Shown: piece after piece, positions 47,461 to 60,021 of the stretch
Layout: each line of letters opens with the position of its first letter
Numbering within the stretch: the first letter of the stretch is position 1
Origin: Emmonsiellopsis sp. PD_33
Lineage: Eukaryota > Ascomycota > Eurotiomycetes > Onygenales > Ajellomycetaceae
DNA: 64,000 bases
Assembly (NCBI GenBank): GCA_032988165.1
Contig: JANTQF010000133.1
Location: 1 to 64,000, forward strand
Direction of reading: 5' to 3'
Translations under genes and position numbers: made by a program
The notes under the pieces: model-generated
What the model saw: only the letters and a program-made list of their open reading frames with translations
What the model was told of the DNA's origin: nothing
Databases searched by the model: none

Positions 47461-49250
47461 ATGAGCTACAAAGCTTCAATTCAGGCTGTGATTACTGATT
47501 TAGAATCACAAGAGCTGTCAAATTTCTCTCATACTGCTGAGAGACATGGTGTCAATCAAATAATACTTTCATGACACTATAGAGACCAGTAGAAGATGAA
47601 AAAGGAAGTTGCCTTCTCCTGCTGATAAAATCTCATAGATTCTGAAGAAAAATATCTTATATTCTATATCAATCAACTCACAAACTGTGGTTTCCCTGTT
47701 ACACCACATATTCTTGAAAATCTTGTTATTGAGATCACTTGCCAGAGCTCTATAGGCAAGAATTGGGTGGCATGATTCTGCATCTAATACAGACATGAGA
47801 TCAAGTCATTATATCTATAAAATATTAATTAAAAATAGAAGATCACAGACAATTCAGTATATTTCAGTCATTTCTTCATGCTTGTACTACTTTTTTGCTT
47901 ATATCCATCATTTTTTTCAATCATTTTTGTGGGTTTTATGAGAAATACTGATTTATGTAGTATCATATCTAGCTGCAGTAAATGATTACAAAATATTAAA
48001 TTCTCCCATAAAATATATATAATTTCAATGAAAAAGACTTCATTCTAGACTTTATATAGATCATCAAGTGCATCATCTCTATCAAATCTCTCAAATCAGA
48101 ATAGTTAATTAGTGTCAGTCAGGATGGGAGCTGCAAGTTTATATCATTACTAGTAATAATTTGTACTGATAGAACTATAATCCCACCTACTCTCATATAT
48201 AAGGGGGAATCAAGAGATATGCAAGATACTTAGCTAGAGGATTTTAATAGTGAAAAGGATCAGGCCTTCTTTACTACTTTAGAGAATGGATAGAGTAATG
48301 ATGAATACAGGTTGATATGATTAAAATCTATATTTAATTACTATACAAAGCTCAAAGCAGGGCTGCACATGTAGTAGCTTCTCATATTAGATAATCATTC
48401 TTCTCATATCAATATGAAATTCATCAATTTTGTAGAATAGAATTATATTTTACTTATAGTTCTTTCTTCCCACTTTACACACTATTTACAGCTGCTAGAT
48501 ATCAGGATATTCAGACCCCTTATAAAGGCCTATTTAAATCAATTAAATGAGAATATTTACACTACATTAGATCTTATCCATATAATAAAATGAGATTTCT
48601 ACTGTTTATTCAAGCTAGCATGAGAGGAAGCCATTATACCTGTAAATATAACTATAGCATTTAAAGCCACTAGAATCTACCCCATCAACCCTAACTACAT
48701 CCTTAATAAACTCCAACAGGTATGCTCACAAATGCCTGCAGAGCTTCCTCATCCAACTCCTACAACTATATGAGTGTGGAGAGGCCTTATAAAGCACATT
48801 ACTTACTCTAAACATCAATTTTCATATAACATTTGATGACTTATCCATGATGGGGAGAGAATAACACTTAACAGAGAGATTCTCTTAATAGAAAATCAAA
48901 ATCTCCAGTGTGCTCTAGACCATGAGTATAAACAATGAAAGTGCCTTAAGGCTTTAGAGTTATTTGATACTATTAACTCTTTTATAGTGCAGTTCTTCTC
49001 ACTGTTCAAAGTTCAAGCTACTAGAGAGAGAAAAGCTGCTACAGAGATTGAAAAAATTGATGAGTAAGTATGTAAGAATAATGCCCACCTATAGCACATT
49101 ATTTTGAAGGAACAGAGAGAGGCTACTATTACCAAATAGAGTGCTACACACATGCAGCTGCTGTATTCCTTCCTTACACCACTATTATAACTAGTTAGTA
49201 AGCAGAGTAAATCAACATAAGACAGCTGCAGATCCTTCATAATTCTAAAA
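47461..49250 (+). mobile_element. Fot1/Pogo-type DNA transposon relic
   Basis: Reading the + strand from the ATG at 47,461 gives an intact start, MSYKASIQAVITDLESQELS, typical of the Pogo/Fot1 helix-turn-helix. A CENP-B-type second HTH follows near 47,670-47,815 (INQLTNCGFPVTPHILENLV, then GKNWVA). The DDE domain's later part is recognisable at about 48,385-48,710: DNHSSHINMKFINFVE, then THYLQLLDIRIFRPL, and IYPINPNYILNKL. The C-terminal coiled region follows to about 49.2 kb. Stops (TAG, TAA, TGA) interrupt the frame many times, so no transposase can be made. Terminal inverted repeats were not found; the left edge probably lies between 47,340 and 47,461. Confidence 0.8.
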
Positions 49251-50300
49251 GAATCAAGCTTATTTGATATTATTTTTATGACCTTCTACATTATTATAGT
49301 AAATAATAGTATGTCTATAAGTTTAATAGGTTAACTGAAGAGCTATGATCCTTATCTACAAGTTTTTACTAGGCTAACCCCCTTTACTAATAATAGACCA
49401 CTGGGATGTCTGTGGAGCTAACCATTAAAGTCATTTACTCTATCCACTAATTAACTACTTATATTACTGATAAAGGTACTTATATTTCCCTTATTAGCAT
49501 GCAAGTTGAGTTAATAGCTGAGTACATCACTATAAATATGAATTATCTGAAGCCTCCTCCCAAGTCAAATACTCTACTAGGAGATCAAGCCAGGATGTGG
49601 AGCTCCAGCATTATAGTTATAGGAGAGAATTTAACTATAGAATAACCAGAATATCCAGCAGACTAGGTAATAGACAAAGTAGTTTTCAGAAGTGATGTTA
49701 GAAGATTTGTAAGAGATGTAAGATACCTACTGAAAGACTTAAGCTATAAAGTCTATATTGAATCTTATATATTCTAAATGCTTATATTTAACTTTGCTAA
49801 ATCCTCTGAATCATCACAACAACCCTTAGTCCTATTCTCAACTAAATAAATAATAATAAATAAGTAAATAATAGCTTTGAAGATAGAAGCTCTAACAGAT
49901 AATCTAGAAGAAACAATAATAAATGTAGTGGTAAATACCTCATATCCTTCTAGTACTTACCTTAAGATCATCTGAAAGTCAAATTTAATTGCTAGTTTAG
50001 GCAACCTAGCTCTATAACTGCCAATACAGAGCAACAGATTCTCCACAACTACCATAAAGTTAAAAGGTAAAAAATTAAAATAAATAATCTACTCTTCAGC
50101 TCTTTCATCTTTCTTTCATCCATCATCTACTACCTCAAACTTAACATTTACTCATCATAATATTAGTGATGATACTGACACTGCAGATCTTCTACAAAAC
50201 TAACATTTAATAAATATTATATTATTAGTTATTAATCAACTTCAATTAATGTCATTAGTTACTAGCTAACTTCAAGACAACCTATTTGAATAGAATACTC
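49250..50300. other. Unassigned AT-rich DNA between two relics
   Basis: AT-rich, stop-dense DNA between the Pogo-like relic and the first Gypsy gag. It could include a mutated 5' LTR of the Gypsy element, or another decayed repeat. I could not match it to the sequence following the element's 3' end by eye. Confidence 0.35.
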
Positions 50301-51989
50301 ACATTTACTGGGTAGATAAGCCTGATTTGAGCTCAGTACATCCTTCAAGAAGATACTTAATTAGTTCTTCTTACTAACTATCAAGCATGGTTAATGAGAA
50401 CATGGATACTCTAACCTCTAACAGCTTGATTCCCCTAGCTGCATAGAATAGCAATAAACTCTCTACTAGATAAATATACATTATTACTCAAATGATCAAA
50501 GAGACTCTACACAAGTTAGATATTAGCAATTAGAATAATAACTCTAACTCTAATAGTCACTAATCAACTCTAAACTTTAATAGCTACCAGCTAATATCAA
50601 ATCTGAACTTACTAGGAACCCCAGTTCACAACTCTAGTCTAGTAGCAATACAGTAGAGTTAGAATACTGATGGAAACTTCACTAACTACACTCTATATAC
50701 TAGGAATGCTTCATGGAAGATTACTGATATTAATATATTCTAGCCAGACTCTACAGGCACAAATGATATATAAGATAAGAATGATAAGACTTACTACTGT
50801 AATATATTCAGCTTCACAGCTCAAGTATAAGTAGTAGCTCAATCTTAAAATACTATAATCATAAAATAGGACCTATCAATCTGTTTCCACAGAGCAGCTA
50901 ACACCTGGTGAATCTCAGAAATCAGTAATATTACCTATTATAGCCTATTAAATCACCCAGATAGTGCAACTCAGATATGTAAGATATTAGAAACACACTT
51001 CTATATGCCCCCAAGTAAGTCTCTAGTAAAATTTGAGAAAATGTTCTACATCATATAGAATGTAAGAAATGAAAAGTCCATAGCTACTTTTACTATAAAA
51101 TTAGTATATACTATGAAGCATTATGGACATTCTGACAATGAGAATATTCTTATACTTTATATTTAGAAGCATCTTAATCTATTCTTACATCTTATAATTA
51201 ATGAACCTAATCTTGGAACTACCATTGAGAAGTTTATTACTTAGCTAATAAAGAAGTCAGCTAACTGAGAGAATAAATATTAACTATAGTATTATAAGTA
51301 TAATAATCATTCAAGAAATATACAATCTTATTATAGTTACTAGCTAAGAACTCAGAATAGCTCAGATGATCATCAGAAGAACAATACTTACAATTAATAG
51401 GATAATCATATAAATAATAGAAATTCTAATTATGAATCACTAGGTACACCATAACAGCTCTACAATTAGAACTGCAAGTATGAAGGAGATTATAGTAATA
51501 ACAACTATTAAAATAATAATTATAATAATAATTATAATAATAATTATTAGCCTCATTATGGAAACTCTTTACCCCTATATTGATATAATAACCATCAATA
51601 TGAGAATCATCATAAAGAAGTGAGAGTTAACTAAATAAATAAAATGAAAGATGAAGATAACTATAACACTCAACATAACAATTAATATAATGATTGCTAA
51701 GATGATAACTGTGATAATAAACATCCCAATAAAGCTAAAGAATACTTAGACTTTAATGATAAATATAATGTATATAATTATTATAATTATGATGCTATCT
51801 TTACCTTAAATAACTAATTACACAATCATATTACTGAATATCACAGTGAAAATGACAAGTCAGCAGTATGACATATTAATATTTTTCTGCTAATTATATT
51901 ATTGAAATATCTGCAAGCATACTCTCCAGATGATCTCTCATTCTGATTTTAGCACTATATAATGATAAAGGTATTTATAAAGAAACCAG

Positions 51990-52330
51990 ACAGGGTAAAT
52001 AATATATATCTAGACTCAGGTTGCATAATGACTTTAATTGACAGGGAATAACTTCTAAGTTAAGACCCAAATGTTAAGATAGTCCAATCAAAGCTAGTTA
52101 CAGTTCAAGGAATTAGCAAAGAATCTATATTATTAGAGATAATTATCATCTCTTTACATCTACCTATGATGCTCTTAGATGGAAAGTCTGTCATCACACA
52201 TTTATTTATTAAGGCCCATATTGTTAGCAACCTACAGGCTAAACTATTATTAAGAGTAAACAACCTTGAGCTAGAAGGAATCATCTTGGACTTCCCCAAT
52301 AAGATTGTATGGCTCATGAGATGTTAAGAA
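51990..52330 (+). pseudogene. Retroelement aspartic protease remnant
   Basis: An open stretch on the + strand reads NNIYLDSGCIMTLIDRE and then, past stops, a beta-rich segment with LLEIIIISLHLPMMLLDGKS. DSG in place of DTG is common in fungal Gypsy proteases. It sits between the gag-like and reverse-transcriptase-like parts, as expected. In-frame stops make it non-functional. Confidence 0.65.
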
Positions 52331-53079
52331 GCCACTATCAAGCTTATATTAGCTTTAAAGTCAAATTATTAGAATTACTGTTTATTGTACACAGCTACTA
52401 GAGTAACTATATTATTAAGAGTAGAGGTAAAGATTTCAATTCACATTTATAGTAAGAAGATCCTGTCAGAAGATAGAAATTATCTATTTAAGCTATTAAA
52501 TATATAGCTTACATTTCATGTTTATATACTCAATCATATACTATCATTCATGCAAGCAAGGAACAACATGAACAAACCAGTAAAGCTGGCAAGACATGTA
52601 AAGCTAGAATCTCTATAGGAGCTAGAATTTACAAATAGATATCACATTATGAATGAGGCTACAACACTGGCAATCATGAAACCTCCATGAAGAGATAATC
52701 AACTAAAGGTTATTCAAAATAGGTAAAATGAGATTATTCTACCTAATGATGTTATAATATATTATGAGGAGAAAGAGATGAAGAGAATATTCACAAACCT
52801 AGTTATAGAATTTAAAGATATATTTATAGATTATAATAGATTTATAGATATTTCATAGGACAAATAGATGTATGTTCCTCTCAAGAAGAATATAATACTA
52901 TCTAAGATAGTAAAGATATATTTAGTGGGTTCAGAGGATTATAAGTGTATAGATAACACATTTAATAAACTATACACACAAGGAAGGATGAGCTGAGTAA
53001 GAATACATACCTACTTAGTATACTTAATGTTTGTGGTTTGATAGATGATGTATCATGAAGGAAAGCTCATAAGAAAGAG

Positions 53080-53480
53080 ATAAATTGTAGTGGACCTCTA
53101 AATACTTAATAAGATCATAAAACCAGATGTTTATTCTACCCTGCTACAATCAGACATTCTTCACAACTTGAAAGAAGCTAAATTTATAATGATTAGAGAT
53201 ACTATGAGTTTTTTCTACCACTAATAGTTGCATCTAGAAGATCAAACCAAAATGACAGTAATAACACACTAAGAATAGAAGATATTTAATATTATTATAA
53301 TAAGGTATATAAACTTAGTATCTTACATTTAGCAGTAGATCAATAGACATCTTGCAGACCTGAAAGAATTTATGTGTATATATATTGATAACTTAGTTGT
53401 GCATTTAGAAACACAGAACTATCATATTATCTACCTGTGCAAACTCTTTTAATATCTATATGAGCTCAGCATTATTCTAA
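53080..53480 (+). pseudogene. Reverse transcriptase remnant (left Gypsy)
   Basis: The + strand reads IIKPDVYSTLLQSDILHNL, then IRDTMSFFYH, and later FMCIYIDNLVVH. These correspond to the first catalytic Asp region and the metal-binding box of Gypsy reverse transcriptases, with the second Asp of the box changed to Asn (GAT/GAC to AAC/AAT type change). Stops occur repeatedly between the motifs. Confidence 0.75.
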
Positions 53481-54559
53481 ACCTGAAAAAAATCTATATT
53501 AGATTTTCCTCAGTGTGTCTTCTAGATCAGCATGTCTCTAGGCTAGGCTTATCTATTAATAAGGAGAAGTTAAAAGCTCTGGCAGACATTGAATTTCTAA
53601 TGAAATTAATACATTTAAAGAAATATCTAGGCCTAATGAGCTAACTATATTAGTATATCCCTTGATATGCTCATCATGCAGACCTACTACAGAAGAGGAA
53701 GATGAAGTTACTGAAGAAAAAATCATTAAAAAGTACTAAATGCAACACTTACATGACTATAATAAAGATAGATAGAACTTTCAAGGAGATAGTAGCATTC
53801 AAAAACATTTAAAATATCTTTAGAATTTAATCCTTTCTTGTGCATGCAGATCATCTGCACATGCTATTTATAGATATCAATATATTTATAGAATGTAGCT
53901 ATAATGTCATGCTATTTCATATTAAGAATTTATGACTAGCTCTGAAGACAAAAGATTACATAATATCTTCATTATAAGGACTAGTTCAATTAATTTTATT
54001 CCTCAGCAAGATATTAACCCTAATAGAGTAATATTACTAGCCCATAGAATTAAAAATTACCTATCTTATATAAGTTATATATAAGGTATATCATCTTATA
54101 AAAGTGTCTATTAGCACAACTATCATATATATAGATCATAAACTCATACTAGGCATTATCAAAGTAATCTACCTCAAAATGACAGTGATGGACCAACAGA
54201 ACCTATAATTGATTCAAACTGAAGTCTATCTATAATAGTTTTAAATCAAGGTAATTTATAAGCTAGAATGTCTTCACTTTGTACTGAATATATTATCTTA
54301 GCTATCAAGTAGAAATATAATACTTATAGAAAAACTACTAAAGGAGATACAGAATGTATATCTTACTTATATCAGTCAAGATAATGAGATGTCTAACTAC
54401 TACTACATGAAGACTCTTATATAGATATTCAAGAAGTTTCATAAGTGTCTCAAGATAGGATATGAGAGGGACACCAAGCTTGCTCACATAATTAATGTTA
54501 TATAATGAAATGACACTATGAAAGAACCATTCAAATTATCATATAAGATTAAGAATGAT

Positions 54560-55400
54560 GGCTGTTTCTATTATATGTGCAATGACTTCAAATGCCTTTA
54601 TATCCCTAAGAACCTATAAGTAGAGATATTTAAGCTGGTGTATATTCTAAATCACTTAGGCTATAATAAGACTCTATAGAACCTTCATGATTTCACTATA
54701 TAGTATTATATATTAGAACTACAAACCTACATCAATCATTACTCAGGGTGTAAGGTGAATCAGACTTCATAACATAAGTCACATGGATAATATCAATTAA
54801 TTATTATATTAGACATCCTACACAACACCATAACAATCAATTTTATACTTGTATTACCTGACAGCAAGTTTGACACAGTCATATCTATAATGTGTAAGTT
54901 CTCCAAGTGAATAACAGTCATATCAGGCTGAACAGATTATAATACTTAGAACTAGATAAAAGTATTTCTAACCTGCCTCCTACTTGCTAACTAGAGAGTA
55001 TTATGAAGGATAATATCTGATAGAGACCTGAAGTTTTTAAGTGATCTATAGAGAGGGCTTTTCTGCCTGCTTAATATGCAGCTACTATACTTGATGGCAT
55101 ATTACCTACAAATAGATGATTAAAGTAAATAGATAAATCAAATAATCTAAGTCATACTACATCATGTAATCACAATGATGAATAATTCACTTAGATGGCT
55201 GAACACTCTTATAATAATCACTTTTCATTATAATATCTTTTACTCTGTGATAATAGACTACTTAGCTTACAAGACTATCTATAATATACCAGTAAATTCC
55301 CCAATCACAGTACTCATAGTGGTGCTAAAGATATAAGGCTTCAGCATGAGACAGAACATTACCCTAACACTAAATGAAGTAGCAATAATTATTAAGAACT
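54560..55400 (+). pseudogene. Integrase remnant (left Gypsy)
   Basis: Reading the + strand gives HLGYNKTLQNLHDF, YINHYSGCKVNQTSQHKSHG (part of the zinc-binding finger), TINFILVLPDSKFDTVISIM and later WLNTLIIITFHYNIFYSVII. These follow the order of the HHCC finger and the core of a retroelement integrase. Stops interrupt the frame. Confidence 0.7.
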
Positions 55401-55799
55401 ATTATGATTAGTGACATTAATAGAGGAACTTTCAGGTTAGAGATAGAGTTCTTCTTTACCTACACTATGGCTATGAGATGCTAGTGACTAAAATAACATG
55501 CAAGTATAATAATTAGTTTGCAGGTCCCTTTAGAGTATTTAAGCATATTAAGTCTCTTACATATAGATTGGAGTTACTACATATGATGTGAATTCATTCA
55601 GTTATCAGTATAGCTATACTAGAGCTGCTCTTATAAGTAAAGAATCTATATGAATGCAAACATTTCAAGCTACTACCAGTATAATTAGTAGGTAATAGTG
55701 GAAAATCCATCTATAAAGTAGAGAAGATCATAAATAAATAGCTTTTATATGGAAAGACCTAATATCTAGTTAGATGAAAAGTGTGAGGACAGCAGGCCA

Positions 55800-57118
55800 G
55801 TCAGGGATAAGCCATCTAATAAGTGCTGTGTTAAGGTCTTAGCTATGAATTGATAAGGCTAGCAGGGGTGAGGGTGGCTAAGCAGAGGCTGGGACTTATC
55901 TGGGCTCTGGCTACTATATTGATATAGAGCAATTAGCTCCAGGTGATAATGATATATGGAGATAATAGCTCCAAAGGATAACTAGATGTGGAGATAATAG
56001 CTCCAGTGGGGCACTATAGATGGAGGTAATTGTGCCACACAAGAGGAAGAATGGAGTGGTTTGCTAGAGCAAGAAAAAAGTATAGCTTTAGAAGAATCAT
56101 AGCTGATTGCTAACCTCCATGAGAATGGGGGGAAGCAAGATAGTTATATACAGAGCAGGGTGAATATAATAGGGAAAGGATCTACCTTCTTGGAGTGATG
56201 TAGTTTCATGTCATGTCATTATCAATAGAGAATAATAGTGATGAATAGGATATACATGAGAAAGTATGTAAGAATGAGAAGAAGAGAGTATGATAGTCAC
56301 TAAGAGTTATTTTCAGCCCATTCTATGATATAGGTATGGTTATTAATAGAATAGTCTTATGATGTGGTGACTATCAAGCAGTAAAGGCATCAAGCAGGTG
56401 GCTAGCTAAATCTTATATAGATATGAGTATGATATAGCAGTCCAGGCAATCTGGGCTATCTAGCATGATAATTACCCCCCTTCTGATAGGAACTATCCCC
56501 AGTGATATAGAAGGAGAATAGGGATGTGAAGCCTCATTAAAACCACTTAAAACTCTTGTGTAGAAGAGGAAAAAAGTAAAAACCTCTAGGAAAAGAAGTG
56601 GAAAGAGTACTTGCATGTACAAACAGTGAGTAATTATAAGGAAATGAATAGTACAGTGATTTTAGCAGGTTATAAGTAGGTTTCTGAAGGTTATAAGTAG
56701 GTTTCTGAAGCTTGAGTTGCATCATGTGGAGTTGAAGAGGTCTTATTGTTTGCCTGTATAGAAGAGGAAGTTTCAACTGTAATGAGTTGAGGTGCATCTT
56801 TATTAAGAGTCTAATAGGTTTGGTGGTTGCAATGCTTGTCTGCAAGGTAAAGTTATTATATTATTAGGAGTAGTGGAGGAAATAGCATCATTGCTTGGTA
56901 GCTGTTGAGGGAAATTACTCTAAAGGTTGATAAGAATTGAGGCAATTTGTGCTAAACCTAAAGGGGAAAGATGTTGTTTATCAAGTCTGTAGTGGTAGAT
57001 CTTCTGGTACTTAGGCATTTGCTGTGGAATTAGTGCTAAAATAAGTGAGAAATAAGTAACATACTGGAAGAATAAAAACAAGTTGTTAGTTATGTTACTT
57101 CTTCCTTTACTAACCATT
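55800..57118. repeat. Post-Gypsy AT-rich zone with short direct repeats
   Basis: This is where the 3' LTR of the left Gypsy should lie; a TGTGAGGACAGC start near 55,781 is a possible LTR edge but unproven. A 17-bp sequence (TGGAGATAATAGCTCCA, itself partly palindromic) occurs at 55,957-55,973 and again at 55,989-56,005, 32 bp apart, with a weaker copy near 55,927. A 21-bp tandem duplication lies at 56,669-56,689 and 56,690-56,710. No CpG and no gene are seen; the 102-codon minus frame covering the 21-bp repeat is not convincing. Confidence 0.5.
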
Positions 57119-58220
57119 GAAGCCTATATCAAAATGGTCTCTCATCACTCTACTTGTGTGCCTGCTGATGCTACTCCTGCTCCTCCTGTGCCTCTATACT
57201 TTTCAGCTCATAGTCCTATGCCTGAAAGGGCTGATTTCTACTCTGCTCACAGCTTAGAGTAAGTCTTATCCAATCCTTATTTAGTGGCATTCTTGGCTGC
57301 TCCACTGTGTGATGATCACAGCCAGGCCTGATGTGCATTTAGGGTGAATTGCATTAAGGCCTTCAGAGAAATGATATGTTTTACTCTGAGCACCTAGGAA
57401 TTTCAGTGTGTTTTGCTCCAAAGGGCTTGATCATACAGTATTAGTAGCTTGGCAGGCACTAGTCATATGCTAACATTTGACTTAGAGAGATTTCATGTGT
57501 TGCCTGCCTCTCCTACTTGGGGGATATCAATAAGTTCTGTGTGGTCTCTAATTGGGGTTTGAAGTGCTGCCTTTGTCAGCACCAGTATTGGCTCTGTATG
57601 CATATAAGTATATCTCAATTCCAATTTCCTATTACCTTGATTGATTGTTGACTGTTTGCCTTCAATATCCCTATTTTCCTACTCTTTTTTTGCCTATGAT
57701 TTGGGGTGAATTGCACCCTTTTTGCACCATATTGGGTGTATTTTCCTCTATTTCCTATTGCTTTGTGAAGCAATTTGCCTTGATTCACAGTTGTTTTGGA
57801 GTTGTTTTATAGTGGAATTAATGCTAACAGTTGATATAGCTACTTGATTCTAATGACATGCACTGGGTGATGAAGCTGTGCTGGTTCCTTGTCTTTACTG
57901 CCCTGATGGATGAGACTTTAGAGGCCAAGATTGTTAAGCTTTAAGACTTAGTGAACTAGTTGATGGAGTCCCATTGGGCTGCTGTATCTGCTGCTCATTG
58001 GGAGACTGGTCACCTAGAGAGTGCTGCTTACTGGAAAGCTCTGAAATAGGCTTACATGGCTGAGACTGGGGAGGAAGAGGAGGAGAAGAATGAAGAAGAG
58101 TTTGAGGGGTTTAAGAAGTATTCAAGCCTAAGGAAGCTGGCAGAGGGGCTGGCAGGCCTGGAAGACCATCCTGGGGGGGGGCAGGTAGAGCTGGAAGAAC
58201 TGAAAGGAGGATAGCCTATT
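57119..58220 (+). pseudogene. Unassigned coding-like relic, CpG-depleted
   Basis: The + strand carries stretches that look once coding. From about 57,132 it reads MVSHHSTCVPADATPAPPVP and an Ala/Ser/His-rich segment, and at about 57,890-58,210 a Glu-rich reading (ETGEEEEEKNEEEFEGFKKY, then KLAEGLAGLEDHPGGG). These are broken by stops and lack CpG, like their surroundings. The acidic helical part could be from a retroelement gag or a repetitive host protein family; I do not recognise it. It lies between the ends of two convergent Gypsy relics. Confidence 0.35.
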
Positions 58221-58689
58221 ACCCCATGGGTGTCAGAGCTGATTTTGTTTTGGGCTGAGGAGAGAGAGGTGATGAGCTGCCAGATGTTTTGGGGGTGGAT
58301 CCAGAAGAGGCAGTAGGAGTAGGCCTGAGCTGAGGCATACTATTAGGTTTGTGGGAACTGGGATATGGTCCTCTGATTTATGCCTAGATGCATGATTAAA
58401 TATTATATCCAGAAGATGATTTAGAGGGGGGGAATGATTGTGAGGAGTGTGTGCCAAGAGCACTTAGTTAGTTTTGTGTTTGCTTTTCTGTTTTAATCAA
58501 ATCAAAGATGATTTTACCCAGTTTTATATCCCTTATGATCCCATCAAAGTGAGGTGAAAGTGAGAATTTCATTGAGAAAAAGGCCCATGAACTATACAGT
58601 AAAACCACATAAAAACCTTTGAGGGAAAAAATAGAAAACCTCATAGGAAAAAAGAAAGTAAAAAGTAGATAGTAATAAGAATAAAGGAT

Positions 58690-59010
58690 TTATCAGAACT
58701 TTTAAAGGCTTCTACCTGTAGTAAAAAAAATTTAGCTAAACCTTTAGAATAAGATTTAGAAGAACTTTGGGCTTATTCTAGCTTGCCAAAGGATTACCTC
58801 AACCTGTAAAAGAGATTATAGAGCTCTGGGCTTAGTCCTGAGAAAGGGCTAAAGGCTTACCTGACCTTTCAAAAAGGACTTATATGTCTTTGGACTTAAA
58901 TTGTAGTAGGTGCCAAAGGTGTTATGAAGCCTTTTAAATGGGTAAAGGGTTTATGGAGCTTCAGAGTCAGACAATGATAATCCCCAGAGACTTACCCAAC
59001 CTTTAGGTCA
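58690..59010. repeat. Degenerate tandem repeats of about 60-70 bp
   Basis: Several imperfect copies of a unit containing a CTTTGGGCTTA-like part, then ACCTGACCTTT-like and AAAGGATT/AAAGGCTTA-like parts, follow each other here (for example near 58,760, 58,825, 58,880 and 58,945). Divergence is high, so unit borders are approximate. Position suggests the 3' non-coding end or LTR of the right-hand minus-strand Gypsy relic. Confidence 0.45.
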
Positions 59011-59234
59011 TATGAAATGACAGGCAGTGAGAATGTCATTAAGTCAGAGTTTTATTTCATATGGGTGGAGGGAGCAAACATCATTATTTTGCATGAGAAA
59101 TGGGGTGAATACCTCCATTTGGTATAAAGAAGTGGTGTGTTTTACCTCACTTCAATTGCATTTTTGGTGCTTTTGTGGCTGTAGACTGTTAGGATGGAGT
59201 GTAATTTGATTAGCCTCTTATTGCAAAAAGTTGT

Positions 59235-59400
59235 TGAAGATAGTAGTATCTTCAACATTTTCTTTAGGCTCTCAGATATCATTGATGGTTCCCCAACCTT
59301 GCTAATGTACTAGATATTGCCATTTTCATCTGATTTTCTACTGTTTGAGGATTTCTTTGATTTGCCATTCTTCTTCCCCATTAACTAAGTCCAGTGGTAG
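59235..59400 (-). pseudogene. Chromodomain remnant at Gypsy integrase end
   Basis: The minus strand reads GEEEWQIKEILKQ, then KWQYLVH, then GWGTINDI and EPKENVED, matching the strand-strand-strand-helix order of a chromodomain (E-W-x-V-E-x-I, K-x-x-Y-L-V-K-W, W-E-P-x-x-N). Three stops interrupt it. In living chromoviruses this domain steers insertion to heterochromatin. Confidence 0.7.
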
Positions 59401-60021
59401 AGGGAGAGTAACATTATCATGTTGAGAATATGACTCTAACAAAGAAACATGAAAAACTGAATGGATGCTCCTATAGATAACAGGGAGCTTCAGCTTGTAG
59501 GATTGAGTACCTCATGCATCAATTATCTCAAAAGAGCCTAGATATTTATGATCCAATTTGTGTGTGGGTCTAATCATCTGAAGGTTTTTAGCATTTAAAA
59601 GGACCTTATCTTCAATATAAAAGTGCTTGGGTTTGTATTTGAAATCATAGTATTTCTTTTAATCTGCTTTGGCCTTTTCAAGGTTTTCCTGAAGCTCAGT
59701 TTGTGCTTTTTTCATTTATTTAGCACAGTCAATAGTCTCAGCTGAGGCATGGTTTGGAGGAGGATGTATGTTAATATTCAGAGATAGTTGAAGTCCCACT
59801 ACTGCTTCTATAGGGCTGACTTTGGTTGAACTATACTGAGAATTATTGTAAACAAATTGTGCCAGGGGAAGCCATCTTGCCTAATCATCTTGGTTGAAGT
59901 TAGAGAAGCAGCAAAGGTAGTGTTCAAGAACTTGATTTTGACATTTAATTTGACCATCTATTTGAGGGTGGAAGGCTGTGGATAGATGGCATTTGATGCC
60001 TAACAGCCAGCAAAAAGTACT

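Larger units (their letters stand above)
50300..55800 (+). mobile_element. Ty3/Gypsy chromovirus-like relic, heavily mutated
   Basis: Reading through many stops on the + strand gives all Gypsy domains in order. Gag: about 50,340-51,700, with LETHFYMPPSKSLVKFEKMF and a long Asn-rich tail. Protease: about 52,000-52,320, with YLDSGCIMTLIDRE. Reverse transcriptase: about 53,080-53,420, with DTMSFFYH and the metal box degraded to YIDN. RNase H: about 53,830-54,300, with IDHKLILGI. Integrase: about 54,630-55,400, with HLGYNKTLQNLHDF, a Cys-type finger and IDYLAYKTIYN. A GPFRVFK/YRLELL tail segment at 55,530-55,570 and a possible chromodomain start (IYKVEKIINK) at 55,710-55,740 close it. Pol domain order (integrase after RNase H) defines Ty3/Gypsy. 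It is dead. Confidence 0.85.

Noticed and set aside
49013..49240. 75-codon minus frame in the Pogo relic
   Set aside because: It lies opposite the transposase C-terminal part and is an antisense artefact of AT-rich DNA.
56537..56845. 102-codon minus frame with a KPTYNLQ duplication
   Set aside because: The repeat is simply the 21-bp tandem DNA duplication; no other protein feature is present.
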